DNA from: Sphingomonas paucimobilis NBRC 13935
Lineage (GTDB): Bacteria; Pseudomonadota; Alphaproteobacteria; Sphingomonadales; Sphingomonadaceae
Reading direction: 5' to 3'
NCBI RefSeq assembly: GCF_000739895.2
Contig: NZ_BBJS01000012.1
Coordinates: 95,313 to 159,312 of the forward strand
Length of the DNA stretch: 64,000 bases
Position numbers and translations under genes: made by a program. Positions 41,001 to 49,369 of this stretch are shown here, in pieces (position 1 is the stretch's first letter; each line of letters starts with the position of its first letter). Below the pieces are notes generated by a model, which saw only the letters and a program-made list of their open reading frames with translations, was not told where the DNA came from and made no database searches.

Positions 41001-41527
41001 ACGCCGCCCAGCGTACTCAGGAACCATTCGCGCACGCCCGGCAGATTGTCGGTCTTGAAGCCGAAGGAGATCGGCGTGCCGCCGCGCGCCGTGCCATAGC
41101 TGGCCGCCGCGCTGGAATTGACGCAGTGCGCCGCGAAGATCACGGTGCGCGGGTTGATCAGCGTGCCGGTGCACAGGCTCAGCCCGCCGCCGCTGGCCGC
41201 GATGAACATCTGGCCGACGCCGTTGATACCCCCGGCAGTGTCGATCGTGCTGGTCGTGGTGCCGGGCTGCGAAATGACAATCTGCGGCTCATCCACGACG
41301 CGCAGGCCGGGAATGGCGCCCATCCGCTCAGGACTGGCCGACTGCGCCTGATCGATCGCCTGTTCGGGGCGAGCCGTGGTTTGCGCCTGCGCCATAGAGG
41401 CAAGTGGCAGAGCGAGGAGCGCACTGGACGCGAGCAGTGCGGCACGTCGTCGCGCTCCGCCCATGGATGCGATATCGTAAATCAAGGACCTATCCCCCAT
41501 TTTGGACGGAACGTGGCTGTTTGCCAT
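38075..41527 (-). CDS. Autotransporter with trypsin-like (S1) serine protease passenger
   Basis: The 1150-residue type V secretion protein has a long signal region (cleavage near ASMAQAQ, about residue 49) and an S1 protease domain with triad H134 (FAAHC), D211 (EADVAIASLD) and S343 (GGDSGGPL). A passenger stalk of Gly/Thr/Ser-rich repeats (about 520-800) and a C-terminal beta-barrel (about 880-1150, ending in Phe) complete it. It would be displayed on, or released from, the cell surface. A GGAG just upstream supports the ATG at 41527. The targets are unknown. Confidence 0.9.
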   Translation of the reverse strand: MANSHVPSKMGDRSLIYDIASMGGARRRAALLASSALLALPLASMAQAQTTARPEQAIDQAQSASPERMGAIPGLRVVDEPQIVISQPGTTTSTIDTAGGINGVGQMFIAASGGGLSLCTGTLINPRTVIFAAHCVNSSAAASYGTARGGTPISFGFKTDNLPGVREWFLSTLGGVANPNQFKTNTANAIYNVNQVHWNPASARTTFLEADVAIASLDTPATGIPTWALLFSALPAPAAIDPTTGTGYHVTLTGYGRSGVGNQGDTNGIDYRRRVAENYIGLLGSFDDRNLWLFGQGANLPQNLYQLDFDDPRRGTAAASPYDFNLFRDAPLPKEGTTAGGDSGGPLILDQTFARKVVIGVLSGGSRFFGPQPFSTYGTSSFYQPLYLFWDYIAAKNPYRYAAAKAGDGAWEDGAHWVTTLDPAYQIIQNGQLVNGVPNSPGVGTANDPNNKFGEVCDGVECQNIKTGKISAQNDDAGSLSGEANSAGRATLTDSMTGAENQPQASGTAVAAALPAATLANGLPGATNFVPNNVNPTASVSARYYDVTLSAAGTTTLSSAATVDRFTISGSQARLSLASGGALTTVADFNQLTGMIANNGTITSGGDYLMLAGGLQGTGRINAPFFTSVGGVIAPGTVGTIGTLTFGGNVVLASGTQLLIDVGPGGTSDKIAVVANGTTGGQLNAGGSVGFAPVSGHLIRAGDIYTIATASGGVSGRFNTPTALSAILTPTLNYSSNAVTARIVAGAYANVVANTPYQTAYARLLDQNRSIQGNFSNLYGTLDLQSASTIRTTLEGLAPSTEALKRAQGTMALDNSARFFREHLATLSPSEGLGGTLTMIGKPVQVASLAMSNLAGSQAQMATDSGGVSMRENVLPENVAVFLAGGYLDGKARALPQTAASGVRDHFDGFYVATGIETEVDDASILGFGFSYTKTTGDTSFGQYARGDLYQGTLYGKTELGGFSLDSQFSAGVFQARTQRNVSLAGVAYNLRSRDNALALSSEVGLAKTYGFGGLKIGPRIAARVSHLGFTPTAETGGGPALRYDRQDYNSVQGRAGLMLSSDGPFRPYASAYYVHDFQDRPGVFGANFAGGIGPSALFALPGHDKDWGEASLGLSYTAGRVQLSLGADTTFERKDVENQSYRGTIKIAF

Positions 41528-41682
41528 TCGCTCCGAAAACGGAGGTTATGTAGGAAATCGTTTTTATACAATTACTAAAGGGGCAGTTGGCGTGTCCTAA
41601 CGACACCAAACTGCCGAATATGGTGATAACGCTACCCAAGAAAATGGAGATGGGTTAGCCCAAAAACGGGGGAAAACAGCCA

Positions 41683-42432
41683 ATGATAGCGCGTATGATT
41701 TTGAGTGGGATGGCGCTGTGGCTGGCATCGCCAGTGATGGCTCAAGAGCGTCCGCCTTTGGTCTTGGCGGCGGCCAGTTTGCAGGAATCGATGAACGCTG
41801 CCGCCGATTCGTGGGCGAATCAGGGGCATAAGCGACCGGTGATTTCCTTTGCCGCGTCATCCGCACTGGCGCGCCAGGTCCAGGCGGGGGGCAAGGCCGA
41901 TTTGTTCGCCTCGGCGGATGAGGAATGGATGGACGTGCTGCAAAAGGATGGGCTGCTGGCGGACCGGACGCGCAGCGCGTTTCTGGGCAACCGCCTGGTG
42001 GTGATTGCGCCGGCCGGGCAGGGGGTGCGGGTGACGACGCGTAGCTTGGGCAAGATCCTGTCGGCCGGTCCTCTGGCCATGGCGGATACAGCCAGCGTGC
42101 CCGCCGGCAAATATGGCAAGGCGGCGCTGGAGCGGCTAGGGGCGTGGCCGATGGTTGCGCCGCATGTCGTCCGGGCCGAGAATGTACGTGCCGCGCTGGC
42201 CTTGGTCGAGCGGGGTGCAGCGCCCTATGGCATCGTCTATGCCACCGACGCCAAGGCGTCGTCGCGGGTCCGCGTGGTCGGCATGTTCCCGGCGGCTAGC
42301 CATCCGCCGATCACCTATCCACTCGCCCGGCTGAAGGCCTCGACCAACCCGGCAGCCGAAGGGTTCCGACGGTTCCTGATTTCGGCGCAGGGCAAGGCGA
42401 TCTTCCGGCGTTTCGGTTTTTCGACTCGGTGA
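41683..42432 (+). CDS. modA: Molybdate ABC transporter substrate-binding protein
   Basis: The 249-residue periplasmic protein has a signal peptide (cleavage after PVMAQ, about 21) and the ModA fold with LVLAAASLQESMNAAADSW and FAASSALARQVQAGGKADLF. It captures molybdate or tungstate. A GGGGGA lies upstream of the ATG. modB and modC follow as an operon. The 155-base region shared with the divergent autotransporter is AT-rich, but no clear ModE box was found. Confidence 0.92.
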   Translation: MIARMILSGMALWLASPVMAQERPPLVLAAASLQESMNAAADSWANQGHKRPVISFAASSALARQVQAGGKADLFASADEEWMDVLQKDGLLADRTRSAFLGNRLVVIAPAGQGVRVTTRSLGKILSAGPLAMADTASVPAGKYGKAALERLGAWPMVAPHVVRAENVRAALALVERGAAPYGIVYATDAKASSRVRVVGMFPAASHPPITYPLARLKASTNPAAEGFRRFLISAQGKAIFRRFGFSTR

Positions 42433-42439
42433 GCGCTTG

Positions 42440-43129
42440 ATGTTGTCGGCCGAAGAATGGGGGATCGTCCGGCTGTCGCTGCTGGTCGGGGGCACGGCGA
42501 TGCTGGTCACGCTGCCGATCGCCTTTGCCATTGCCTGGGTGCTGGCGCGGGGACGGTTTCCTGGCAAGGTGCTGCTCGACGGCATCGTCCATTTGCCGCT
42601 CGTCGTGCCGCCGGTGGTCACGGGCTGGGCCTTGCTGCTCCTCTTCGGGCCAGCGGGGCCGATCGGTGCCTGGCTGGCGCAATGGTTCGGGGTCAGCGTG
42701 CTGTTCCGCTGGACGGGCGCGGCGATCGCGGCGGCGGTGATGGCACTCCCCTTGGTGGTGCGCGCGATCCGGCTGTCGATCGAGGCGGTCGATCGGCGAT
42801 TGGAACAGGCCGCGCGAACGCTGGGGGCGGGGCGCTGGCGGGTCTTCACGACGATCACGTTGCCGCTGTGTGCGCCGGGCGTGCTGGCGGGGCTCGTCCT
42901 GGGCTTTGCCCGCTCGATCGGCGAGTTCGGGGCGACGATCACCTTCGTGTCGAACGTTCCGGGAGAGACGGCGACCTTGCCGCTGGCCATCTATTCGGCG
43001 CTCCAGCGGCCGGATGGCGAAGCGATGGTGTGGCGGCTGGCGGCGGTGTCGGTCGGCCTGTCGCTGATCGCGCTGATCGCTTCCGAATGGCTGGCGCGGC
43101 GGATGGGGCGGGGTCTGCATGTCCTTTGA
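42440..43129 (+). CDS. modB: Molybdate ABC transporter permease
   Basis: The 229-residue inner-membrane protein has five or six hydrophobic segments and the permease EAA-type loop LEQAARTLGAGRWRVF followed by ITLPLCAPGVLAG. It forms the transport channel with ModC. It begins 7 bases after modA and overlaps modC by 11 bases. Confidence 0.93.
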   Translation: MLSAEEWGIVRLSLLVGGTAMLVTLPIAFAIAWVLARGRFPGKVLLDGIVHLPLVVPPVVTGWALLLLFGPAGPIGAWLAQWFGVSVLFRWTGAAIAAAVMALPLVVRAIRLSIEAVDRRLEQAARTLGAGRWRVFTTITLPLCAPGVLAGLVLGFARSIGEFGATITFVSNVPGETATLPLAIYSALQRPDGEAMVWRLAAVSVGLSLIALIASEWLARRMGRGLHVL

Positions 43130-43724
43130 TGTCGCGCTGTCCGTCAGCCGGGGCGAGAGCCGCATCGAGGCGTCGTTCATAACCGGCCCCGGCGCGACGG
43201 TGCTGTTCGGCCCGTCGGGGATCGGCAAGACGAGCATCCTTCAGATGGTCGCCGGCCTGCTCAAGCCGGATGAGGGGCATGTGCGGATCGCCGGCGAGAC
43301 GCTGTTCGATGCTGATGCCCGGATCGACGTGCCATCCGAACGGCGGCGCATCGGCTATGTCTTTCAGGAGCCGCGCCTGTTCCCGCACATGCGGGTGGCG
43401 GCCAATCTCCGCTATGGCATGGCGCGGGGCGGTGGCGACTGGGACGGGGTCGTCGCGATGTTGGGCATCGGGCATCTACTCGACCGCTGGCCCCGCACTC
43501 TGTCGGGCGGCGAGGCGCGGCGGGTGGCGATCGGCCGGGCGCTGCTCAGCAATCCCCGCGTGTTGCTGCTCGACGAGCCGCTTTCCTCGCTCGATCGCGC
43601 GCGGCGGGGAGATATTCTCGATGCGCTGGTCGCGGTGCGTGACCGGACGGGCATCCCCATCCTGATGGTCACGCACGATCCGGAGGAGGCCGAACGGATC
43701 GCCACCGCGATCGTCCGGCTCTGA
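43119..43724 (+). CDS. modC: Molybdate ABC transporter ATP-binding protein, short form
   Basis: The 201-residue ATPase has Walker A GPSGIGKTS (31-39), the signature LSGGEARRVAIGRAL and Walker B VLLLDEPLSSLD. Typical ModC is about 350 residues with a C-terminal TOBE/Mop molybdate-binding domain; this protein ends after the ATPase domain. It therefore lacks that regulatory module. It is convergent with bglX, only 5 bases away. Confidence 0.9.
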   Translation: MSFDVALSVSRGESRIEASFITGPGATVLFGPSGIGKTSILQMVAGLLKPDEGHVRIAGETLFDADARIDVPSERRRIGYVFQEPRLFPHMRVAANLRYGMARGGGDWDGVVAMLGIGHLLDRWPRTLSGGEARRVAIGRALLSNPRVLLLDEPLSSLDRARRGDILDALVAVRDRTGIPILMVTHDPEEAERIATAIVRL

Positions 43725-43729
43725 GCGTC

Positions 43730-45973
43730 TCAGACCAGTTCGAAGCTGCGCTTCTCGCCATCGACCGAGCTGGTTGCGACCCATAGGTCGAACTGGCCGG
43801 GCTCGACCACCCAGTCATTCTCACCCCAGAAGCGAAGGTCGTCGCGGGTCAGGCGCAGACGAATGGTGCGCGACTGGCGGGGGTTGAGCAGGACGCGCTC
43901 GAACCCCTTCAATTCGCGGACCGGGCGCGTGCGGCTGGCCACCTTGTCATGGATATAGAGTTGGACGACCTCGGCCCCGGCGCGGCTGCCGGTATTCGTC
44001 ACGGTCGCGGTCACCTCCATGGCGTCGGTCATCTGCGCCGGAACCGTGACGTTGGTGAGGGTGAAGCGGCTGTAGCTGAGCCCATGGCCGAAGGGGTAGA
44101 GCGCCTCGTTCTTCGTCTCGCGATAGCGGGCCTTATATTCCTGAGAACCCGTATCGGGCGCGGAGCGGCCGGTATTCTTGTGGTTGTAGAAATAGGGCTC
44201 CTGCCCGCTTTCACGCGGGAAGCTGACCGACAGTTTGGCCGAGGGGTTCACATCGCCGAACAGCACATCGGCGATCGCATTGCCACTTTCCGAACCCAGG
44301 AACCAGGTGGCGAGGATCGCGGGGGCATCCTTGACCGCGCCGTGCAGCGCCAGCGCGCGGCCATGGCGGAGCAGCACGACCACCGGCTTGCCCGTGGCCG
44401 CCACCGCTTCGGCCAGCGCCATCTGCGCGTCGGGCACGACGATCTCAGTCCGCGACTGTGCTTCACCCGACATCAACTGGGTCTCGCCGATCGCCAGCAA
44501 CACGACATCGGCATTGCGCGCCGCCGCCACCGCCGCTTCGATCCCGCCGGCGATCGGCGCTTCCACGTCCGAGCCCTTGACGACGTCGACGGTCAGTTTG
44601 CGGTTGCGAAGCCCCTGCGCGATCGAGACGTTCAGCGTGGCGTCCGACATGAACGCCCAGGTGCCGACCACATTGTCGCGGTCCTCGCCGAACGGGCCGA
44701 TCAGCGCGATGCGGCCCGGATTGGCCTTGAGTGGCAGGAGGTCGCCTTCGTTCTTCAGCAGCACGATCGAGCGTGCGCCCGCCTCGCGCGACAGTTTCAG
44801 CATGCCGGGGGTCGACACCTGGGTCCGCTCGGCCTTCTGGCTGATCGAGCGATAGGGATTGTCGAACAGGCCGATCGCTTCCTTCAGCGACAGGACACGG
44901 CGGACGGCTTCGTCCAGCCGGGCCATCGGCACCTCGCCCTTCTCGATCAGATCGGGCAGCCACAGATTGAACAGGTTGGAGGCCATGGCCATGTCCATGC
45001 CGGCCAGGAACGCCTTCTTGGCGGCGTCACGGCCATCGGCGGCATAGCCATGGACGATCAGCTCCTCGTCGGCGGTATAGTCGCCGACCACCAGGCCCTT
45101 GAATCCCCATTGCCCGTGCAGCAGATCGGTCAGCAGCCACTTATTGCCCGACGACGGTACGCCGTCGATATCGTTGAACGCTGACATGATCGTCGCCACG
45201 CCCGCATCGACACAGGCCTTGAAGGGTGCCAGGTGAACCTCGTGCAGCGTCTGCGGCGAGATTTCGGTGAAGTTGTAATCCATGCCGCCACTGACCGCGC
45301 CATAGGCCGCGAAATGCTTGGCGCAGGCGGCAACGCTGGTCGGATCGCGTAAGTCGCGGCCTTGGAACCCGCGCATCCGCGCGACGGCGAGCTTGGTACC
45401 CAGATAGACATCCTCGCCCGACCCTTCGGCGACGCGACCCCAGCGCTGGTCGCGCGCCACGTCGACCATCGGCGCGAAGGTCCATTGCATGCCCAGCGCC
45501 GTCGTCTCGATCGCGGCGGCGCGTGCGGTGCGTTCGGCCAGATCGGGGTCGAAGGCGCAGGCCTCGGCGATGGGCAGCGGATAGGCGGTGCGCAGGCCGT
45601 GGATCACGTCGCCCGCGAAGATCAGCGGGATTTTGAGCCGCGTCTCCATCATCGCGTCCTGCGCCGCCCTGGCGCCCGCATAGCCGACGCCGTTGAACAG
45701 CATCCCGATCTCGCCCTTGCGGATGCGCGCCAACTGCGCGGCCGCGTCGTTACGGGCGGGCAGGCCGGGGTTGAAGGGCAGGCCGATGGGGCGGATCTGG
45801 TCGGAGAAGCAGGACAACTGCCCCGCCTTTTCCGCCGGGGTCATCTGCCGGATCAGGCTTTCGATCCGATCCGACTGCGCGAGCGCGCGTCCGCCCAGGG
45901 ACAATCCGGCGATGGTGGCGCCGGCCTTCAGCATCTGGCGGCGGTCCAGCTTCGGGGCCGAATGGGGGGACAT
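43730..45973 (-). CDS. bglX: Periplasmic beta-glucosidase, glycoside hydrolase family 3
   Basis: The 747-residue exported enzyme begins with a twin-arginine-like signal (DRRQMLKAGATIAGL). The GH3 N-terminal barrel carries the nucleophile region GLVVGDYTADEEL, followed by the GH3 C-terminal domain and a fibronectin III-like domain at the end (RPVRELKGFERVLLNPRQSR). It probably trims beta-linked oligosaccharides. AGGAG is upstream of the ATG. No sugar transporter is adjacent. Confidence 0.92.
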   Translation of the reverse strand: MSPHSAPKLDRRQMLKAGATIAGLSLGGRALAQSDRIESLIRQMTPAEKAGQLSCFSDQIRPIGLPFNPGLPARNDAAAQLARIRKGEIGMLFNGVGYAGARAAQDAMMETRLKIPLIFAGDVIHGLRTAYPLPIAEACAFDPDLAERTARAAAIETTALGMQWTFAPMVDVARDQRWGRVAEGSGEDVYLGTKLAVARMRGFQGRDLRDPTSVAACAKHFAAYGAVSGGMDYNFTEISPQTLHEVHLAPFKACVDAGVATIMSAFNDIDGVPSSGNKWLLTDLLHGQWGFKGLVVGDYTADEELIVHGYAADGRDAAKKAFLAGMDMAMASNLFNLWLPDLIEKGEVPMARLDEAVRRVLSLKEAIGLFDNPYRSISQKAERTQVSTPGMLKLSREAGARSIVLLKNEGDLLPLKANPGRIALIGPFGEDRDNVVGTWAFMSDATLNVSIAQGLRNRKLTVDVVKGSDVEAPIAGGIEAAVAAARNADVVLLAIGETQLMSGEAQSRTEIVVPDAQMALAEAVAATGKPVVVLLRHGRALALHGAVKDAPAILATWFLGSESGNAIADVLFGDVNPSAKLSVSFPRESGQEPYFYNHKNTGRSAPDTGSQEYKARYRETKNEALYPFGHGLSYSRFTLTNVTVPAQMTDAMEVTATVTNTGSRAGAEVVQLYIHDKVASRTRPVRELKGFERVLLNPRQSRTIRLRLTRDDLRFWGENDWVVEPGQFDLWVATSSVDGEKRSFELV

Positions 45974-46050
45974 GAGCGCTCTCCTGCAAGCATGATGATT
46001 TTGTCACGCAGCTACCCCCGGTGAGCGCGACGGGCAAGGTGCCGGGCGGC

Positions 46051-46845
46051 TCAGCGCGGCGGCGTGGCCGGCGGATAGGTACACCACAGAACCTGCGCGA
46101 CCAATCGGGGCCTGGGACAGGGGTGCTCGGGCAAGGGGAGCGGGCTGCCCGGCTGCCACAGTTTCAGCCGGCGCAACGTCTCGGGCATTTCGGAGTCGAT
46201 CACGGCCAGCGGATTGCCATCGCCATAGCCGGTGCCGCTGCGATAGCGGAGCACGGGGGCATAGCGGCCATGGCTGTCCATCCGGTTCACCGTGATCCAG
46301 AAGGCGAAGGGAGCGTCCGTGGTCGGCTCGGCCGAGATGATGGCGCCGCGAAGCGGACCCTTGTCGAGGAAGCGCACATCCTGGTTGTTGTTGCGGCCCG
46401 TGCGCTTGGCATAGACGGGCACGAAGCGCTGGCCGGCGCGGTCATAGGTCAGTGCCATTCGCCCGACGATCTGGTCGCCATTGCCGCCATGCAGGCTGGC
46501 GACCTGAACCCAGAGCAACGGGCGGTCCGGCGTGAGGTGGATGATCTTCGCCGCCTCGAGATAATGGGGGGTGTCGAAGACGCTCTTCTCACCTGGCGCC
46601 ACCAGCATGGCGTCGAGCGCGGGGCGGCAGCTCTTGCCTCCGTCGCGGGTGATGCAGAGGTGGAGGGGGCCCGGCGCCGTGTTGCCGCCGGGGTCTTCGA
46701 CATCGGCGCCCTGCGTCGTGACCAGCTGCCACCCGGCCGGCAGGTTGAAGGGCCCGGACAGGTCGAGACGCGGCTCCGCCTGCTGCGCCGGCGCGGAGGT
46801 CGCCAACAGCATCGTGCCCAGCATGATCGGTAATGCCCACCGCAT
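46051..46845 (-). CDS. Secreted protein of unknown function
   Basis: The 264-residue protein has a signal peptide (cleavage near SAPAQQA, about 21) and three internal cysteine-containing stretches (HLCITRDGGKSC, HPCPRP and LWCTYPPA). No known domain was recognised. AGGAGGG ten bases upstream of the ATG gives a strong Shine-Dalgarno. It lies just upstream of bglX on the same strand, but 77 bases apart and without clear functional link. Confidence 0.7.
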   Translation of the reverse strand: MRWALPIMLGTMLLATSAPAQQAEPRLDLSGPFNLPAGWQLVTTQGADVEDPGGNTAPGPLHLCITRDGGKSCRPALDAMLVAPGEKSVFDTPHYLEAAKIIHLTPDRPLLWVQVASLHGGNGDQIVGRMALTYDRAGQRFVPVYAKRTGRNNNQDVRFLDKGPLRGAIISAEPTTDAPFAFWITVNRMDSHGRYAPVLRYRSGTGYGDGNPLAVIDSEMPETLRRLKLWQPGSPLPLPEHPCPRPRLVAQVLWCTYPPATPPR

Positions 46846-46932
46846 GGTCCGCCCTCCTGATGCGCCTTTATAGCGGACGGACAGGGCGGCGCGAACGGGA
46901 AAGCGATATCTGACGAGGATGTTACTCGGGCG

Positions 46933-47823
46933 TCAGAACAGGGTCGTGAGAAGAACCCCGCCGATAATCGCGAAGCCGGACAGGATCTGCCGCGCGCCCA
47001 GCTTTTCGCGGAACAGTCTGTGCCCGGCCAGAGCGGCGATCGGCGCTTCGATGATCCCCAATGCCCGCACCGGCGCGGCGGGGGACAGCGCCAGTGCGAC
47101 GAACCATCCGGCCGAGGCACAGGCCCCGCATAGGCCCGCACCCAATGATGGTCGCCAACGGCGCAGGACCTCGGCCAGCGTCGCCGGATCGCGCCAGGCC
47201 AGGATCAGGCTGAGCGCGACGGTCTGCATCGCCTGCACCACCGCCACACAGACCAGCGCGGCAAAGACCGGGTGCACCGGATCGAGCGCCAGCGCGGCAT
47301 GGCGAAAGGCGTTCAGTGAAAAGCCGAAGAAGAGCCCCGAGGCGAGCCCCATCGCCGCCCCGATCAGCGAGGCGCGGCGTTGCTCGGGCGGCGGCCAGGA
47401 CAGGGCGACCAGGCCGATCGTGGTGATGACGACGCCGACCCACGCCGTGACGCTGATCCGGTCATGATAGACGATGAGGCCGAGGATGGCGGCCAGCGGC
47501 AGCGAACTCTGCTGAAGCGCGGTGCCGACCGCGAAGCCCGAACGCTGCATCGCGTCGAGCAGCGCCGCCGTCGCCAGCACCTGCGATGTGGCGCCGACGA
47601 TCGCCGACAGCCAGAAGGCACCGCCCCAATGGAGATCGGCCCCCGGTACGAAACGATGGGCGAGCGCGACGAAGAGGATGGAAAAGGGCAGGCCGAACAG
47701 GAAGCGGACCAGCGTGGCCCCCCAAGGACCCGAGGAGGACATGACGCCGCGTTGCAGCGCGTTGCGCCCGACCTGAAAGACCGAGGCGGCGATCGTGGCG
47801 GGTATCCATAAGGGGTTTGTCAT
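46933..47823 (-). CDS. EamA/DMT superfamily transporter
   Basis: The 296-residue membrane protein has about ten hydrophobic helices arranged in two similar halves of the drug/metabolite type. The C-terminal half has ALSPAAPVRALGIIEAPIAA, and the end is hydrophobic (GFAIIGGVLLTTLF). The substrate is unknown. Confidence 0.85.
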   Translation of the reverse strand: MTNPLWIPATIAASVFQVGRNALQRGVMSSSGPWGATLVRFLFGLPFSILFVALAHRFVPGADLHWGGAFWLSAIVGATSQVLATAALLDAMQRSGFAVGTALQQSSLPLAAILGLIVYHDRISVTAWVGVVITTIGLVALSWPPPEQRRASLIGAAMGLASGLFFGFSLNAFRHAALALDPVHPVFAALVCVAVVQAMQTVALSLILAWRDPATLAEVLRRWRPSLGAGLCGACASAGWFVALALSPAAPVRALGIIEAPIAALAGHRLFREKLGARQILSGFAIIGGVLLTTLF

Positions 47824-47946
47824 GCGGGGCTTTTAGAGCATTTCTGCCGTGGGTGAACCGATGACGGCTTCCGTTCCGCTGCGTAGAGAATGGTTTCCTC
47901 ACCGCGCCTGCCAGGAACTCGATTTTCATGCCGACGTTGGCCGGCC

Positions 47947-48120
47947 ATGGTCGTATTCGGATGCCTGCTGCTCATCATCCTGCCGCTGGCCGGCTTCGTG
48001 ATCGGGAGTTACTTCGGCGATGTGGCCGTCGGTATCTGGGCGGCGCTTGGTGGTTTTGGGCTGGCCGTGCTCGCCTGTTCGATCTCGGTCACGGCGTTGG
48101 TGAAGGCGCGGAATCGCTGA
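47947..48120 (+). CDS. Small two-helix membrane protein
   Basis: The 57-residue protein is almost wholly hydrophobic: two predicted membrane helices (about 2-21 and 28-48), ending in KARNR. No Shine-Dalgarno is obvious at 47947; an upstream in-frame ATG at 47890 would add 19 residues. Another frame is open here too, so the call rests on the membrane pattern. Function unknown. Confidence 0.45.
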   Translation: MVVFGCLLLIILPLAGFVIGSYFGDVAVGIWAALGGFGLAVLACSISVTALVKARNR

Positions 48121-48144
48121 CACCGCCGAAGACACCTGAACGAC

Positions 48145-48173
48145 AAAAGGGCGACCCTTTGCCGGATCGCCCC
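48145..48173 (-). terminator. Rho-independent terminator of rplM-rpsI
   Basis: On the reverse strand GGGCGATCC pairs with GGGTCGCCC around GGCAAA and is followed by TTTT. It begins about 50 bases after the rpsI stop. Confidence 0.82.
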
Positions 48174-48222
48174 TTCATAGCGAAGCCTGGGATAGCCGTA
48201 GCCATCCCAGCCCGTTCGTATC

Positions 48223-48768
48223 TTAGCGCTTCGAGAACTGGAAGCTGCGACGCGCCTTGGCGCGGCCATACTTCTTACGCTCGACGGCGCGGCTGTCGCG
48301 GGTCAGGAAGCCAGCGGCCTTGACCGGAGCGCGCAGGACCGGCTCGTACTTGGTCAGCGCTTGGCTGATGCCGTGCTTGACCGCACCGGCCTGGCCCGAC
48401 AGACCGCCGCCCTTGACGGTGCAGACGACGTCATACTGACCTTCGCGCTCGGTGATGCCGAACACCTGGTTGATGACGAGACGCAGCGTCGGACGCGCGA
48501 AATAGACTTCCTGGTCACGACCGTTGATCGTGATCTTGCCCGAACCCGGCTTCAGCCAGACGCGAGCCACGGCGTCCTTACGACGACCGGTCGCATAGGC
48601 GCGGCCGAACTTGTCCAGTTCCTGCTGACGCAGCGGGGTGGAGCTGACGCGCTCGACGGGAGCGGCGGCGGGGGCTTCACCCTCGACGGCGGGCTGCGCC
48701 GAAGCGGCGGCGGCCTGCTGGTTCAGGGTGGCGCCGAGATCGGCGAGCGACTGGCGGTTATCGGACAT
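48223..48768 (-). CDS. rpsI: 30S ribosomal protein S9
   Basis: The 181-residue protein has the S9 core ([19 protein letters not shown] to the end) and the conserved tail QFSKR that reaches the P site. The first 55 or so residues are an Ala/Pro/Glu/Gln-rich extension beyond the usual 130-residue protein. Its ATG overlaps the rplM stop by one base (TAATG). Confidence 0.97.
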   Translation of the reverse strand: MSDNRQSLADLGATLNQQAAAASAQPAVEGEAPAAAPVERVSSTPLRQQELDKFGRAYATGRRKDAVARVWLKPGSGKITINGRDQEVYFARPTLRLVINQVFGITEREGQYDVVCTVKGGGLSGQAGAVKHGISQALTKYEPVLRAPVKAAGFLTRDSRAVERKKYGRAKARRSFQFSKR

Positions 48769-49247
48769 TATGCGCCCACCTTGTTCTTGCGGTTCATCGA
48801 CGCGATGTCGAGGACTTCGGGGTTCTGAGCGGCGTGCGGATGCTCGGTGCCGGCGAAGATGCGCAGGTTGCGCATCTGCTGACGACCCAGCGGGCCACGC
48901 GGGATCATGCGCTCGACGGCCTTTTCCAGGACGCGCTCGGGGAAGCGGCCTTCCAGGACCTTGGCGGCGGTGATGCCCTTGATACCACCGGCATAACCGG
49001 TGTGCTTGTAATACACCTTCTGACCCAGCTTATTGCCGGTGAAGCGCACCTTGTCCGCGTTGATGACGATGACATTGTCACCGCAATCGACGTGCGGGGT
49101 GAAGCTCGGCTTGTGCTTGCCGCGCAGGATGTTCGCGATGATGGTGGCGGCGCGGCCGACAACCAGGCCATCGGCGTCGACGATATGCCACTTCTTCTCC
49201 ACCTCGTGCGGCTTGGCCGCCTTGGTGGTCTTCATGAGCGCCTTCAT
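48768..49247 (-). CDS. rplM: 50S ribosomal protein L13
   Basis: The 159-residue protein shows L13 motifs: [35 protein letters not shown] and [17 protein letters not shown]. The start is ATG 49247, with AAAGG ten bases upstream. It is co-transcribed with rpsI, the usual pair. A GC-rich hairpin lies in its leader. Confidence 0.97.
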   Translation of the reverse strand: MKALMKTTKAAKPHEVEKKWHIVDADGLVVGRAATIIANILRGKHKPSFTPHVDCGDNVIVINADKVRFTGNKLGQKVYYKHTGYAGGIKGITAAKVLEGRFPERVLEKAVERMIPRGPLGRQQMRNLRIFAGTEHPHAAQNPEVLDIASMNRKNKVGA

Positions 49248-49280
49248 GGGCGAGAGACCTTTCGGTTTGAAATGCAACAC

Positions 49281-49302
49281 GCCGCCCCTTGGATCGGGCG
49301 GC
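49281..49302 (-). promoter_or_regulatory. Leader hairpin upstream of rplM
   Basis: GCCGCCC and GGGCGGC form a perfect 7-bp stem with an 8-base loop, 34 bases before the rplM start. It could be the transcript end of ctaA or a leader element of the ribosomal operon. No T-run follows. Confidence 0.45.
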
Positions 49303-49369
49303 GCGGACGAAGGGCCAATGCTGGAGGGACTCGAAAATGTCAAGCAAAGTGCGGCTTTGCTGACGGGTA

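Noticed and set aside
38810..41578. A 922-residue forward frame opposite the autotransporter
   Set aside because: The autotransporter has signal, triad, stalk and barrel; the antisense frame has no recognisable domain.
41528..41682. A ModE-type operator before modA
   Set aside because: AT-rich stretches such as ATCGTTTTTATACAA occur, but no symmetrical ModE box could be drawn.
47928..48323. A 131-residue frame overlapping the small membrane protein and rpsI end
   Set aside because: It has AGGAA upstream, but the protein is Arg/Pro-rich, runs through the rpsI terminator and antisense of rpsI, and shows no domain.
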